Assembly (NCBI RefSeq): GCF_051020955.1
Contig: NC_135018.1
Coordinates: 4,440,814 to 4,504,813, forward strand
DNA: 64,000 nucleotides
Direction of reading: 5' to 3'
Source: Megalopta genalis
Taxonomy: Eukaryota; Arthropoda; Insecta; Hymenoptera; Halictidae
Positions 35,050-46,729 of the stretch are shown one piece after another. How positions within the stretch are numbered: the stretch's first letter is position 1; each line of letters starts with the position of its first letter. The notes below the pieces were generated by a model, which was not told the origin of the DNA, did not search any database, and saw nothing but the letters and a program-made list of their open reading frames with translations. Position numbers and translations under genes: made by a program.

Positions 35050-35140
35050 CGGCTTATTCGATGAATACAAAGTTAATTATGCCCCGAAAGCAAACCAAAG
35101 GCACAGCAATGGATAACCCCACAGTAACCAGCTCCACTAT
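35050..35140 (+). repeat. Solo copy of repeat family R1
   Basis: Matches the repeat at 19427-19512 in the same orientation, sharing AAGTTAATTATGCCC, AAACCAAAGGCAC and CAGTAACC. It leads directly into the tandem repeat at 35143. Confidence 0.7.
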
Positions 35141-35142
35141 CC

Positions 35143-35285
35143 TACAGAAGTGGAAAGAAAGTGTTACAGGAATAGAGAAGTGGAAAGAAAAATTTGTAGG
35201 AATACAGAAGTTGAAAGAAAGATTTTCGCAAAAACAGACAAGGTCGAAGAAAGATTCGTGGAAATACAGAAGTGGAAATATTTGC
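35143..35285 (+). repeat. Imperfect ~35-bp tandem repeat (about four units)
   Basis: Units of the type ACAGAAGTGGAAAGAAAG followed by a variable half and GGAAT repeat about four times. In one plus frame (35061-35396) they encode repeats such as KWKES, EKWKEKF and QKLKERF. The repeat does not prove translation; the frame ends inside the foldback element. Confidence 0.75.
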
Positions 35286-35290
35286 GGATA

Positions 35291-35499
35291 CAGTAAATTC
35301 TCCCCGATTGTCCTTCAGCTTGTAAACAAAAATGGACAATTTGGGAATAGCAGATACAATTACTCGAATCTTGCGCCTCGTTTTCATAGTTGTTGACAAT
35401 CGGCAACTATAAAAACGAACCGCAAGGCTTGAATAATATCGTATCTCCTCTTCCTAAATTTTCCATTTTCGTTTACAAGCTAAAGGAAGGAATTTACTG
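35291..35499. mobile_element. Foldback MITE with TA target site, family M2 copy 1 (209 bp)
   Basis: Tips CAGTAAATTC and GAATTTACTG are flanked by TA on both sides. Arms of about 100 bp are inverted copies (landmarks AGCTTGTAAAC and GTTTACAAGCT), joined by a short centre TAGTTGTTGACAATCGGCAA that itself folds with CAACTA. The whole element is essentially one long hairpin. A second, partly deleted copy lies at 52056-52192. Confidence 0.83.
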
Positions 35500-36005
35500 T
35501 ATACGGAATTGAACAGAACGTGAGAAAGTATTGTTGAGTACGATAGATGGGTTTGACGAAGATGTTAGGCAGGTCATAGGATTGTCCGAGAAAAGAGTAG
35601 GACGTCTCGAGAAATAGGACAACAGAGGAGCGATTTAGCGATGGCGAGGGTCCGGCATCACGGAAGCTTGGCGCCGACGCACGAAGGGCGGGACAAGGGC
35701 GCGGCCACCGGTCGTTCTCCCAATTTCGCGGGGTGCGCCTAAAACGAGGTGCCGTTGCAGCGCAAGGACCCCCTCAATTATCGGACGGTGGTGATTTAAG
35801 GCGAAGCCCGTGTAGGAGGGCAACGTTTTCGCAGACCGGCGAACGAACGGTGCGCGGTAATCAACGGCATGGAAGATTAACGAGATGCTAAAACGAACTG
35901 GCTTTTGGTTATGAATAAATCAGTTCGATAAACGCGTAAGGCCGCGGTTACGTATCCGTAATAAACCCTCGAGGATTTATTATTTACCCGGGAGACTCTC
36001 TTCCC

Positions 36006-36010
<5 letters not shown>

Positions 36011-36057
<47 letters not shown>
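36011..36057. repeat. (CT)n microsatellite
   Basis: About 23 uninterrupted CT units. Confidence 0.95.
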
Positions 36058-36058
<1 letters not shown>

Positions 36059-37654
36059 CACAGTATTTTTTTGTTGATTTTATCGAACTCGATTTCCTGC
36101 TGGCAACGCGCCGACCAATCAATTTATTTTTCATTGTGAACTCGCGCTGTGGATCGCGATAACGTTCCAGAGGGGAACGGAACGGACACGCGTGTATTTA
36201 AACAATGAAAATTAATGTGTTCAGGTGACCGATCCACTATTTTCATAATTGTAATTGCGCCTGGCTTACTGCGATTCTAATTATGATCGACGCTCGACTG
36301 CGATTGATGCTGCTGTAATGAAGTCGTCCTATTAAAAATACTCGTGCGACAATGCTGTCAAGCTCTATTCTCGTAAATAAATTTGTCTCTCTTTGTCTTC
36401 CAATTTCTCTTAAGTTATTTCCTAATCTGAACAATCCTGTTCTCGGTGATGTATTTTATCGGTCATGTGTGCTGTTGTTCATTCGCGTCAATTAACAGTT
36501 ATCGTTTCTTCTACCTACTCTCAAGATCAAAACTCTATCCTGAGTAACAAAGTCCCGAACATCTCACTCTTACTTCTCCCGGGATTTCTCATTAATAGTT
36601 TTCCTGTCGCGTGTTGTTAGCGTTCCTCGTGCAATAGAATAATCGCGTGGAAACGCGTCAGGAACTGCAGGGTCTTATTTGTAGTAATTTCGACTAATTG
36701 ACAGTGTACATTGTCACCGATGACTTCTCTCGCTGTTGCAACATGTGTTTGCTTGCCATTTTGTGAAAACGTTGCACGAAAACATCGAACTTTTATTAAA
36801 AATTTTGTGACACTCAAATCTTGCCTTATGAAACCTATGAACGTTATAACAGCATTTCTTTCGAAAAGAGTTAGTGCTAACAGCTTAGCATCAGCTCAGC
36901 TGAATTATTACTAGAACTACAAATCTAATCAAAATTGTTTCTAAAGCTTTTTTCTACATTATAATATAACATTTTTCTACATACAAAATTATAAGAATCT
37001 TTCCATAGACAATATGTTGCAAAACCTCTTTATTTTATTGTAATAAAGATCGTACACAGTTTGTGTACGAAACAATACATATACATTTGTCGCGTTTTAG
37101 CACCGGATAATTTTAGTATTAAGAGGCGAACCAACAACAAAGACGTTTACTTACATTTATCATTCGTATACTGATTCGACAGTAGGCAAAGAGAAATTCT
37201 GTCGGTTGTATTCGACGTGACTGTCTAATGCCAATAAATTATTGTGAACTAACGTAAAGCGGGCGCGTCGCCAGTTAGGTTAATTGTAAAATATAATCAG
37301 CGGATGATCGGTTATTCTAAATAATTAATATTCATTTACGATATAACTCGATCCACAAGTTGGGGACAGTGGCAAACAGGCAGAGAGGGTGCCAAGGAAA
37401 CCGTTCACCTTGGGCTGAACTATACCGTAAAAAACTAGCCATATTGCCTTACGCTTTTTCCTTCGTTGTTTCTTCCTCGTTATCACACGACCCCAATCGA
37501 TAATTAACAAATACTCCCCGGATGATTATCTTGGTCTAATTACCGGTATTATTAATATCGTTTATTCGAGGCAGAACCGTAAAAAATTATGCGAACGATA
37601 ATGAACAATGCCAAAGGGCGAGGCACACACGGTGCTGCGAGTGTTATTAAGCAA

Positions 37655-37715
37655 GATTAACCCGTGTTAGCAGTCACGGTAGCGTGAGGATTCTTCACGC
37701 TGCCGCGACTCGTTC
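37655..37715. repeat. Possible isolated TTAA-element tip with hairpin
   Basis: The sequence begins TTAACCCGTGTTAGCAGTCA and continues into a strong hairpin with arms CGGTAGCGTGA and TTCACGCTGCCG separated by a few bases (about 37677-37704). TTAA plus a TIR-like stretch plus a palindrome is the architecture of the other TTAA elements here. No matching inverted end was found, so it could be a truncated copy or chance. Confidence 0.35.
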
Positions 37716-38251
37716 TCCCAGCGATCATCTATCGGGTGTTCCGATGAAAACCGATAGATAGAGAGTTACCAGGTAAAAGAGTGAGCGAGAACTTCGAAGA
37801 ACGTCGTCTCGCAAGATAAGCGCAGCCACAGTTTCGTACCCGTGTCGATGATAACACGAAAGATATTCGTAAACAGTAGCGCTAGTATTCGATAACGCAG
37901 TGTCAGAGCCAGCGTCTCGACGCGTCTGTGTTGTGTGTGTGTGGGCTGTCGAATAAATAGCCTCCACCAGGTGTTTCCTGGATATTCAATTATTTGCATG
38001 CTCGTCGCACATGAAATGTCGTGTTCTTACAATTCACATGCGCCATGCAATCGGCGCGAGATGTTCGTCGATCAGTAGGAAAGGTGGCTTCATGCTTGCT
38101 GGCCAAATACGATCATTAATCTGTTTCTTAAAATCACCTAATCCACATCTTATGAGTTTCGGATCTAGAGTTGCAGCACACTATGTTGTAATATTTTGTC
38201 GGATATTAAAGATTATGGAACAGGTACTTGTAGCAATGTTTTACTTTACTT

Positions 38252-38274
38252 TCTCTCTCTCTCTCTCTCTCTCT
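38252..38274. repeat. (TC)n microsatellite
   Basis: About 11 uninterrupted TC units. Confidence 0.9.
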
Positions 38275-38841
38275 ATCCCCCCTTCTGTTAATTTATTCGT
38301 CCGGTTGAATCGCTCGTATAGGCAATCATAGGGTGGATCAACTGTGTTGGCCTCTTTTTAAAATTACTATGAAAAAACTGTCGAATATTTTTCAAAAGGA
38401 TTGAAATCACTTCCCTTAAGATCGTCAAGATCCGAAAGAGATATTTTGGTTAGCAGATCTGTTGATTTTTATTACATCGTTTCGATATATTAGTGTCATC
38501 GCAATAATTAACGAAAATTATGTTGAATTATAAGCTCACAAATCAAACTACAAATTAAAAATCTCGTGCGAATGAAATTAACTTATTTTTTTACATAAAT
38601 TATAAAACTATAGAAAGATAAACTAAAGAGTTAATTAGAAATAGATTTCAACTTACTTTTTATCTGAAAATATACAATTCTGTATGAAGTTGTTAGCTTA
38701 ACACTTAAGGTAGCATAACACTTTCAGTAATTTTAATGTTTCAACGCTTTAAGCAATTCATATTACGTAATTTTAATTTTCATGTTTGTAAATCGATTCG
38801 AAACGTATATCGAAACTATTCAAGAAAAAAATCTCCGTATG

Positions 38842-38870
38842 ATTGATATCTCATTATCTGAGATATCAAT
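38842..38870. repeat. Perfect 12-bp-stem hairpin
   Basis: ATTGATATCTCA, loop TTATC, then TGAGATATCAAT. AT-rich, no flanking gene; function unknown. Confidence 0.8.
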
Positions 38871-39723
38871 TAAAATGTAGATCTGAAATATCAATTTTGA
38901 ATCGATTTTTCGAAAGATCGAAATCGAGTTTCAACTTCGTCTATTTCAACAATATTAAACTCTCGCTTCAAGAAGATTTATTTAACCAACGAGCTAGTAT
39001 GCTCTCGGCCGGCAACAAAAATAATCAACATGCTTAATGGATCTCCAGAATCACAACTGAATCCTTAGTCCGATTCCGATAAAGTATTTGAGGGTAACAA
39101 ATATTTACGTAGATATAAAATGTCTGGTATAATACGGAGACATCGCGAAACATTAAGGAAAGAAGATCAATCTGATCCACGGCACAGTAACAAATTAACT
39201 GAGATACATATTTTCATATAAATCAACTTTCAGCAGACCTTAAAAAAACAAATCCCATCAAATTTTAACGATGAAAGAAACGTTCATCTGAAATCAAATG
39301 CAAGATTATGAAAGAAGAAATTCTTATGAAAATATAATTTTTAAATTTTGTTAATAATAAATGAGAAACACATTTATAAAACTAAGAATTTATTTTAATT
39401 ATCGGTAAATTTCTTTCCAACAATAGTTCGTTCCCCGGTGAAATAATTTTTCAAGAAAGATTTCACGGACGAAAATCCACACGCAATGCTCTCGCCAGTC
39501 ATCATCCGTTTCGGGTCGTTTCAGTTTCCGCGGGCCCCGAGGACCGTCGTTGAAGGAACGATCCACGGCCAATAGAAGAAAAAAAACAATAAAGTCTCGG
39601 TGGATTTCGTCGAAAACCAACACGGACCCCCCGAGCCCGATGGTTCGTGGATGCCTGGGTCGAGAAGGACGTTCTTTTTTCGGTCCCCGCGGTGGAACCC
39701 GAGAAACAATAACCGAAACCTGT

Positions 39724-39750
39724 GGATTGGTCGGTCGGTCGGTCGGTCCC
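39724..39750. repeat. (GGTC)n short tandem repeat
   Basis: About five GGTC units. Confidence 0.85.
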
Positions 39751-39914
39751 TAGTTCACTGAATGAATAAACCAGCGTGTCCAGGGTCCGAGAGAGTTCGG
39801 CCGGTGCCTGGGGGCCCTTGTGGACTCTTGGTCGAAAGGGCGTTTCGTCCGCGCGCGATGGAACGGAAAAGGGCGACGGGGCGAGTGGGGGAAGAGAGAG
39901 CTACAGAGAGCCGA

Positions 39915-39965
39915 AGCGAGAGCGAGAGCGAGAGCGAGAGCGAGAGCGAGAGCGAGAGCGAGAGC

Positions 39966-40012
<47 letters not shown>
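39915..40012. repeat. (GAGAGC)n then (GA)n compound microsatellite
   Basis: About nine GAGAGC hexamers merge into roughly 20 GA units. Translation in different frames gives Ser-Glu, Arg-Ala or Arg-Glu repeats, the cause of the 82-116 codon frames over it. Confidence 0.95.
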
Positions 40013-40016
<4 letters not shown>

Positions 40017-41182
40017 CGAGATAGAGGGAGGCAGAGGATCAGGGCCCGGTTGCCAAGGGCTATAATAATAACTAACATGAGGTTGCGTTAAACGCCACAT
40101 TAGTCACATCCGATAATGATAAAGCCGTGGCCGGGAAGTTCGCTGGGCGCCGATATAAACAGACCTCCGTGTGCTCCGTCGCCCCGTGCACACGCATCAT
40201 GCACGCGTGCGTGTGCCTCTTGACGATTTTGTACGGCTGTACCTTAGGGTATAGGTAGGCCGTTTGCGTACGCGAATCGAAGGTCGAAAGTCGTACGCGG
40301 AGATCTATTCTGGGAGGCAAGTGGACAAGAACCATCTTGTTCCGACCAGCGAGACGAATTTTTTCCGAAATCGGACGAATTGCGAACTTGCCTTCCTTTG
40401 ACGCTACGACGCCTACCGTGAGTCAGGCACAAGAAGGTTTCGAACAGAAGTTCAAAAAGGCCTCCGTAGGTGATAGCGAACAGTCGAGGACCTGTAAAAG
40501 GTCGAACATCGGCGAGTTTGTCGCTTCAAGGAGATTCGAGGTGAGAAAATTGGATACTAGTATTTTTGTTATTGTCGCGAGTGAGACAATGTTCCGTGTG
40601 CACGTGACTGCAAATCAAAGAAATTCGTAAATCGATTCAATTGTTTTTAAAATACATTCCGGAGATATAGAAATATGGTTGTAGATAGAATTTTGCCCAC
40701 TGTGCATTAGATGCCGGCGACATGTAATGTGATAAAAAGGAAAGTGCGGACAATACATCGTAAGTAACTACATCGAAAGTGCCTAGTAAACGGAACGTAA
40801 TAAAATATTCATCTTTGTAAAGTGACGCAGCAGAGTTGGAAACCTTAAAATATGCCGGCTGCTCGCAAAAACTTTTGCACAAACAGCTCGGACCGTGTTG
40901 TGCCAACATCGAATGTATCTACCTGTTTTAGAAACCATTGAAATATCCATTGCTGGTACTGACAACTAAATAAAAATCGCCATAACTCGAGAATGTTTCG
41001 CATTAAAACGTTTACCCTCTATGATCAATATAATCGAATCCATCGGATCATTAGAAATGTATACTGTCACAGCAACAACGTTCATTTTTTCTGTGATCCA
41101 AATCTTCGAAGGCAATTTACAAAATATGCACTCTCGAACTAAATTATTAGTCTGCATTATTTTCTGCAATCTAAGTAAATTT

Positions 41183-41183
<1 letters not shown>

Positions 41184-41272
<89 letters not shown>

Positions 41273-41273
41273 T
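41184..41273. repeat. (AAT)n microsatellite
   Basis: About 30 uninterrupted AAT units, giving poly-Asn in one frame and poly-Leu in another. Some non-LTR retrotransposons end in TAA repeats, but the flanking sequence shows no retrotransposon coding remnant. Confidence 0.97.
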
Positions 41274-44200
41274 GTTGCGACGGCAAGACCTAAGGTCGAA
41301 CGTCCCTGGCCATCCCTTGAGCAATTAAGCAGTATACCTGCGACAGAAAAAATGCATCCGAACGAAAGTACTCTTCGACCCGACGAACGGACAACACATG
41401 CGACAGACTCATAAATTCCATATTTGACAAACGAAGAAATTACAAACCCGAACTTTCGAACAGTTTCCCACTCCTCATTTCAAGTTCCTTCCGACACACC
41501 CATCTCCAATCAAAAACGCTTCATTTCCTCCACCAAAACCCACCATCCATCAATCAGCAGAAAACCGAGGTGACAAGAATATAGAACTCTGAGAACGCAG
41601 ATAGAACGCACATCGAAACCACAAATAACGCATCGCTAACGCCATAGCTATACAGACTGTAATATTATTAAAATGTACATAGAAGCAACCAGCGACTTCG
41701 TTTCAACTTAATTCCACTTGAAACAACGCGTATATACAATAATAATAATAGAAATGAACGATCGGGATTAGAATGTGACTCGAGTGGTTCGAGAGGAACT
41801 CGTTTTTCCTATGACAAATGCATTTACGCAGCGATTAGAGTTCCTGCAATAATCCAGAGCGAATCGAGCAACTCGATGAAATTCCAACGAAGTGTCCGGG
41901 CCCCGAGGAATGCAATGAAAAATTAATGCCCCAACACCTCGGCCAGGATAGTCTGTAGAGAGCAAAAGAATCGCGACGACTGCGAAACGGTTTCCTCGTA
42001 ATTAAAAAAGAAGAACACGAACCGGCTATCTCGACCTGGACAGAAATCTGGTCTCGATATCCCGGCGCGAGTTGCCGTGCTAATCGACAAAGAGACGACT
42101 GTATAGGGCGAGCCTCGGTTAACCATGAAGGGCTTAACAGACTCTCGTCGAGGCGAAGCGATTTAAAGCTGTGGGCGTCCAGGACGTGCCGGCCAGAGGG
42201 CACACGTCCTACGTTTCTGATAACAATGATACCGTTGTCTTCGCTCGGTATTGTCGGCGACCAGGCGAGAAATTCTAGCCGAGCTGCACACGCTTATCGT
42301 TGAATTTAGATGGAAATTGAGCGGGAGAACTAGATGATCTCTGGTAAACTAGGTGTATACAGGATGATATACTCGACAGGACTTTTCGTCCTGTGGAATA
42401 AAAATGTAATATACCAACAATATGTTGAAAACGAAGAACAATAGAACTTTCGATATTAGAATTTTATGTTCATCAAATACTTTTCACATTCGATCGGCTC
42501 TACGTATGTAAGTCAATCCATATGCAAACCGATTTATTGTACAAAGATGAAACACGAGACTGTATCTATTTGTTCCGTACAGTTATACCGACGCTGTACG
42601 TTAAAATGTGCAAAAAGTATGAAACGTCGATATTGCTAAAAAAAAAAGAACCAGTCTTATTAGTTTCGCAGTCGAGCATATGCCGATGTCGAAAATTTCG
42701 GTGTCCGTTGATCGGCATAAATCGGTGGTAGCGAACAAATGAGATCGACGTAAACGATATGTTTGACAAAGAGATCTCGTCGATCCGGGCCAAATGGAGC
42801 GGTAAGGGAATAAACAACGAGCGAAGTGGCAACCGGTTATGGGGCGTTGCGTGGCCGATCAAGTAAAACCATACCCCGTGCCGCGAAGAAGGACGAAATC
42901 TCGTTTTGTCAGAACTGTAAAACCGTCTGCTGGCCGGTCTTAATTAGAGGCATCGTTGACCGTTGCCGGTAATCAAGAATGACATCGGCAGAGGCGGCCA
43001 AAAAGTCGCGGAGCAAAAACTGAGATAATACACAGCATTGTAACTGCACAGCGGCGACTTCAGGACGTAGTAATTACATAATTACATAATTCGCCGCAGC
43101 AATTACCAAAGTTTTAATTGCCGTAAGCCGTAAGCGGATCCGCAATAATATCATTATTCTCGACCACTCGCGAGCTGCTCCGAGTCGGGAGAAGGCACCG
43201 CGAGAACTCGGCTCCAGAGGCGTGGCATTAGCATTCGAATTAAGGACGAATGATCCTTTCGATACGGCCTAAATACACCTAGGTCGCAGGAGCCTTCTCT
43301 CTGCCCGTTATTAAATCAAGCTAATAAAAAGCATCAGGATAATATAACACCAACCGAACAGCAGGAAGAAAAAGGGCGGGCAGACGACGAGATACTTTGA
43401 ACGCTGTCCTCCTCATTCATTCATGAATGTGTATCCGAAGCGAGGAAAGGCAGGTGCGAAGTTTCGGGAAGCCTTCTTCCTGCTACGGGATTCGCCCTTA
43501 ATGGCCACTCTCTCGCTATTATCTACGCCTCGAAAAGCCATGCGCCCCCTCCTCCACGGTTCATTCGCCTCATCCTCTGTTTCACTTGGACAGAAGATGG
43601 GCCATAGTGCTTCTGAGCATCAGACTAATAGCGACCATATCGGTTGCTCATCGGAAGACGCTCCGGGACCATAGAACGATTCACCACTACCACTACCTCC
43701 ATCGCGGTACCACCACTACCCACATCCAGGAATATTGCTAAATTTCAGCAATAGCTCTTATCTCTGCCGAGAGGGTCTGCCCCCTCGCTCGGAATAGGAT
43801 CCGCAAGGTACAACTTAAGTATCGATAAACAATCTGCAATAAGGGGTTTCGGGGGAGATTTCTTTCGAGGCGTTTAACTTCGCGTTACCTCGGCGAGGAG
43901 AAACGACGCCCGAGAGACGTACATACAAGCCCTCGCCGTTTTCAATATTCCACCAGCAGGAGGGGAATTAAGACACGCCGGACACTCGTATTGTAATTCT
44001 CTTTTAATTAAGCCGGCGAACGTAATTATACGACTGTAATAGCTTCGCGATCTGCGTACGGCGATGATAATTATATCTCGCGGGGAACGGTAACGATCGC
44101 TGACAGTTTTTTAATCGGAAAATCCGATTAAACTCGAATTCATATTGGAACACAGTATTGTAACTTGACGACCTCGCGATAGAAATTTCAACGAAGCGAA

Positions 44201-46439
44201 CTATTTGCGCGAACGGTAAGAGTTTCGAATTTATTAGAAAAGCTCATCACATACCCTTTACGGATGCTCGAGCGCGAGAGTCGAGTATGAATGGGAGAAA
44301 GTAGTTTAATTGAGAGGTCCGGATTGAACCTAATTTGTAATTTCTAATTAGTTAATGCCAGCCTTCGAGTGTCTCTACGTTGCTCCAACCTAGGAAACAT
44401 TTCAAATTTGGAAACTCAAATAATATCGGTGAAGCCAACTGGAACATATCGAATACAAGAATAGTACTTATTCATTTTGAATAAGTACTATAATATATTA
44501 ATATTTTCTGAATATTCTTTCTATTCTAGGGCTACCATTGTTTCTATCCTAGGGCTTATGTTTGACCAAACATAGTTTGGATCAAACTGGACACATTGGA
44601 TCAAACTGTGTTTAGGAAGTTATTCGGTTTTAAAAAGTGTCCATATACACGAAATAGTGTTTGCAAACATTAATTGTTGCGAACTATGTTATAAACGGAA
44701 TATTTCCATCATTGTCAATGTTCGTAAAAATGATCTCGGATGGAGGCAACTGCGATAGAAGAATACGCGACAACTAAATCCAAAAACGAAGCCCCGTATA
44801 AAAAAATGTTACACCAAATTTTCTTCTTATTTTTTCGCGCAGCAAATTACGAATTCCAGCTCACCCTAAATACTTGAAAACTACAAAATGCATTTCTTTG
44901 ATGCGGTTACAGCAAAGCTGCGGCAATAAACACTGACACGCTCTGCTATTTTGGCTAGTAAGTGTAATTGAAAATCTTAATATCATTCTTTCAATTTTGA
45001 AATCATTATTTTGACTTCGTTTTACCAATTTTCCTGCAATATCTTTCTTTCATTTGTATCACACGCTCTTCTTTATTCTACTTTATCATTCTTTTGTATT
45101 ACCGCATTACCGTCATCGTAAAAATTTCGTACATAATATTTGTAATTATACTTGTAATGGAAAAATTGTTTTCTGTCAATTAAACGAATTAAATGAAATT
45201 AAATAGTACACAGTTTCAGTCATTTAAGGTTTCTCAGAGATCAGCGATTTTGAGGGGAATCGTTCTTTTCAAATTCAACAACATGGAGCATACCGCTCGC
45301 ATCGTTTTATCGTTTATCGTAGCTCCAATATAAAGTAGCCTACTGAAAGAATGAAGATCCGAAAGTGTTAGTCTCGATTCTAGCTAGTTCGTGCCCGGAC
45401 GGCTAACAAGCAGGAGTTACAAAGCCATTGGCACGACCGCCGATCCATAAAGAGATCAGCGCGAAAGGAGCCGACAACGCGACGAAAGGAAAGAAATTCA
45501 AACTGGTTGCGATTTCCCGACGATACCGGGAAGGGGTGGTTGTCACGTGACGCGAGGACACGTAAAATAGTCGCCTAGATGGCCGCAAAATAGAGGTTCG
45601 AGTCACGCGACTACGGAGTCTAACCCCTCGAAACTTGCCCCATCCTCGGCAACGAGCCTCCCTCCGTTGACTCGAAGGCGGTCATTAATTAAATACGTCC
45701 GAGTTGTCATCTTTGTGTGACGGGAACAGCTATATATCAAGCGTTTAGGCGCTCGGTAAGCTCGGGAAGTTCTCATCGCTTTCAGGAAGAAGCTCCCCGG
45801 GAGCTTCGAAGCTTCTCAATTCGGCGGCTGGCTATTCAGGCGCGGGCAAGCGCCGCGCGGTAATTTGTCAACAACTCGCCGGCATTTCAGTAATTCAGCA
45901 ATGCGCACTGTGGAACTGTTTGTAACAACGTGTTGAGACGCCGGCGATTTACACATAGCCGTGCAAGAAAATATGCTGCTCCACGCCCTTGGTCTTCGCG
46001 GGCATTTAATTTGTCAGCGACACCGTGGAATTCCGTGATTCACCGGTCTATCGAAACAAGCGTTTATCTGCTGGCTGTCTTCGCCACGCGATTTACCTTC
46101 GTTGCAAAAAAAACATCGCGAACATGTAGAATTTTGCTGGTGCCCTCTGCGTTCCGGACACTTTTCTCGATTTCAATGGTCTTGGCTTCTCGTCTTTCCC
46201 GACGATCTTATGGTAGCTATAGCCGAGTCGAGTCAAATCCCTACGTACACATTTTCTATTTTCTACTACGTATTACGTTCTATTACATTTTCAATCAATC
46301 AACTTGAATGTACTTAACATCATGCTGCGTGTCATACTATGAAATAACTGCATTCGCAGAATAATATTTTAACAGTTCGACTTTCTTTCTATGGAATACA
46401 AAATATATCAAGTATAACGACACGAAAAGATGCACCATT
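41274..46439. other. Unassigned DNA
   Basis: Mixed composition; CpG-richer near 41900-42300, 42850-43500 and 45400-46000. Frames up to 125 codons lack domains and overlap on both strands. A perfect hairpin at 44462-44490 is listed separately. Confidence 0.35.
44462..44490. repeat. Perfect 13-bp-stem hairpin
   Basis: TAGTACTTATTCA, loop TTT, then TGAATAAGTACTA. It is followed by imperfect repeats around 44525-44620 (CTAGGGCT twice, TTGGATCAAACTG twice). No gene nearby is recognised. Confidence 0.8.
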
Positions 46440-46729
46440 TTAACCCGAGAAAGACAACCTACGTCGCAGAGGCGCCTGCGAAGACTGTTGATTTTTGTTA
46501 ATTTTTCATAGAGGTCTAGTGATTTAAGTTTAAAATTACTTAAAATATAAAAAAATATAATATAAATGCATTTTATTTTTACAATAATGCCAAACCTTTA
46601 AAATGACTAGATTAACTTAAATAAATATTCATTGTTAGTATAAAATTGACGCCTTAGAAAAGCATGCACCTCTGAAGCGTATGGTTATCTTTTACGTACG
46701 TTGTCATATGGTTATCTTTCTAGGGTTAA
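46440..46729 (+). mobile_element. piggyBac-type MITE, family B copy 2 (290 bp)
   Basis: Same length, orientation and ends as the copy at 3549-3838, including TTAACCCGAGAAAGA on the left and, reverse-complemented, TTAACCCTAGAAAGATAACC on the right. Only four substitutions separate the copies by eye, about 98.6% identity. TTAA is present on both sides. The element contains no transposase; the copies are young relative to most other TTAA relics here. Confidence 0.92.

Larger units (their letters stand above)
35502..41183. other. Unassigned DNA, microsatellites and CpG-rich patches
   Basis: CpG-rich near 35580-35850 and 39480-40450. Open frames up to 116 codons pass through (CT)n/(GA)n tracts or are unrecognised. 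Apart from listed microsatellites and hairpins I see no gene, RNA or element boundary. Confidence 0.35.

Noticed and set aside
39750..40100. Ser-Leu / Arg-Glu / Ala-Arg repeat proteins on both strands
   Set aside because: Translation of the compound (GAGAGC)n(GA)n microsatellite in all frames.
40966..41293. Poly-Asn and poly-Leu open frames
   Set aside because: They translate the (AAT)n microsatellite.
41184..41400. 3' end of a TAA-tailed non-LTR retrotransposon
   Set aside because: Only the repeat tail is present; no RT or UTR homology was seen on either side.
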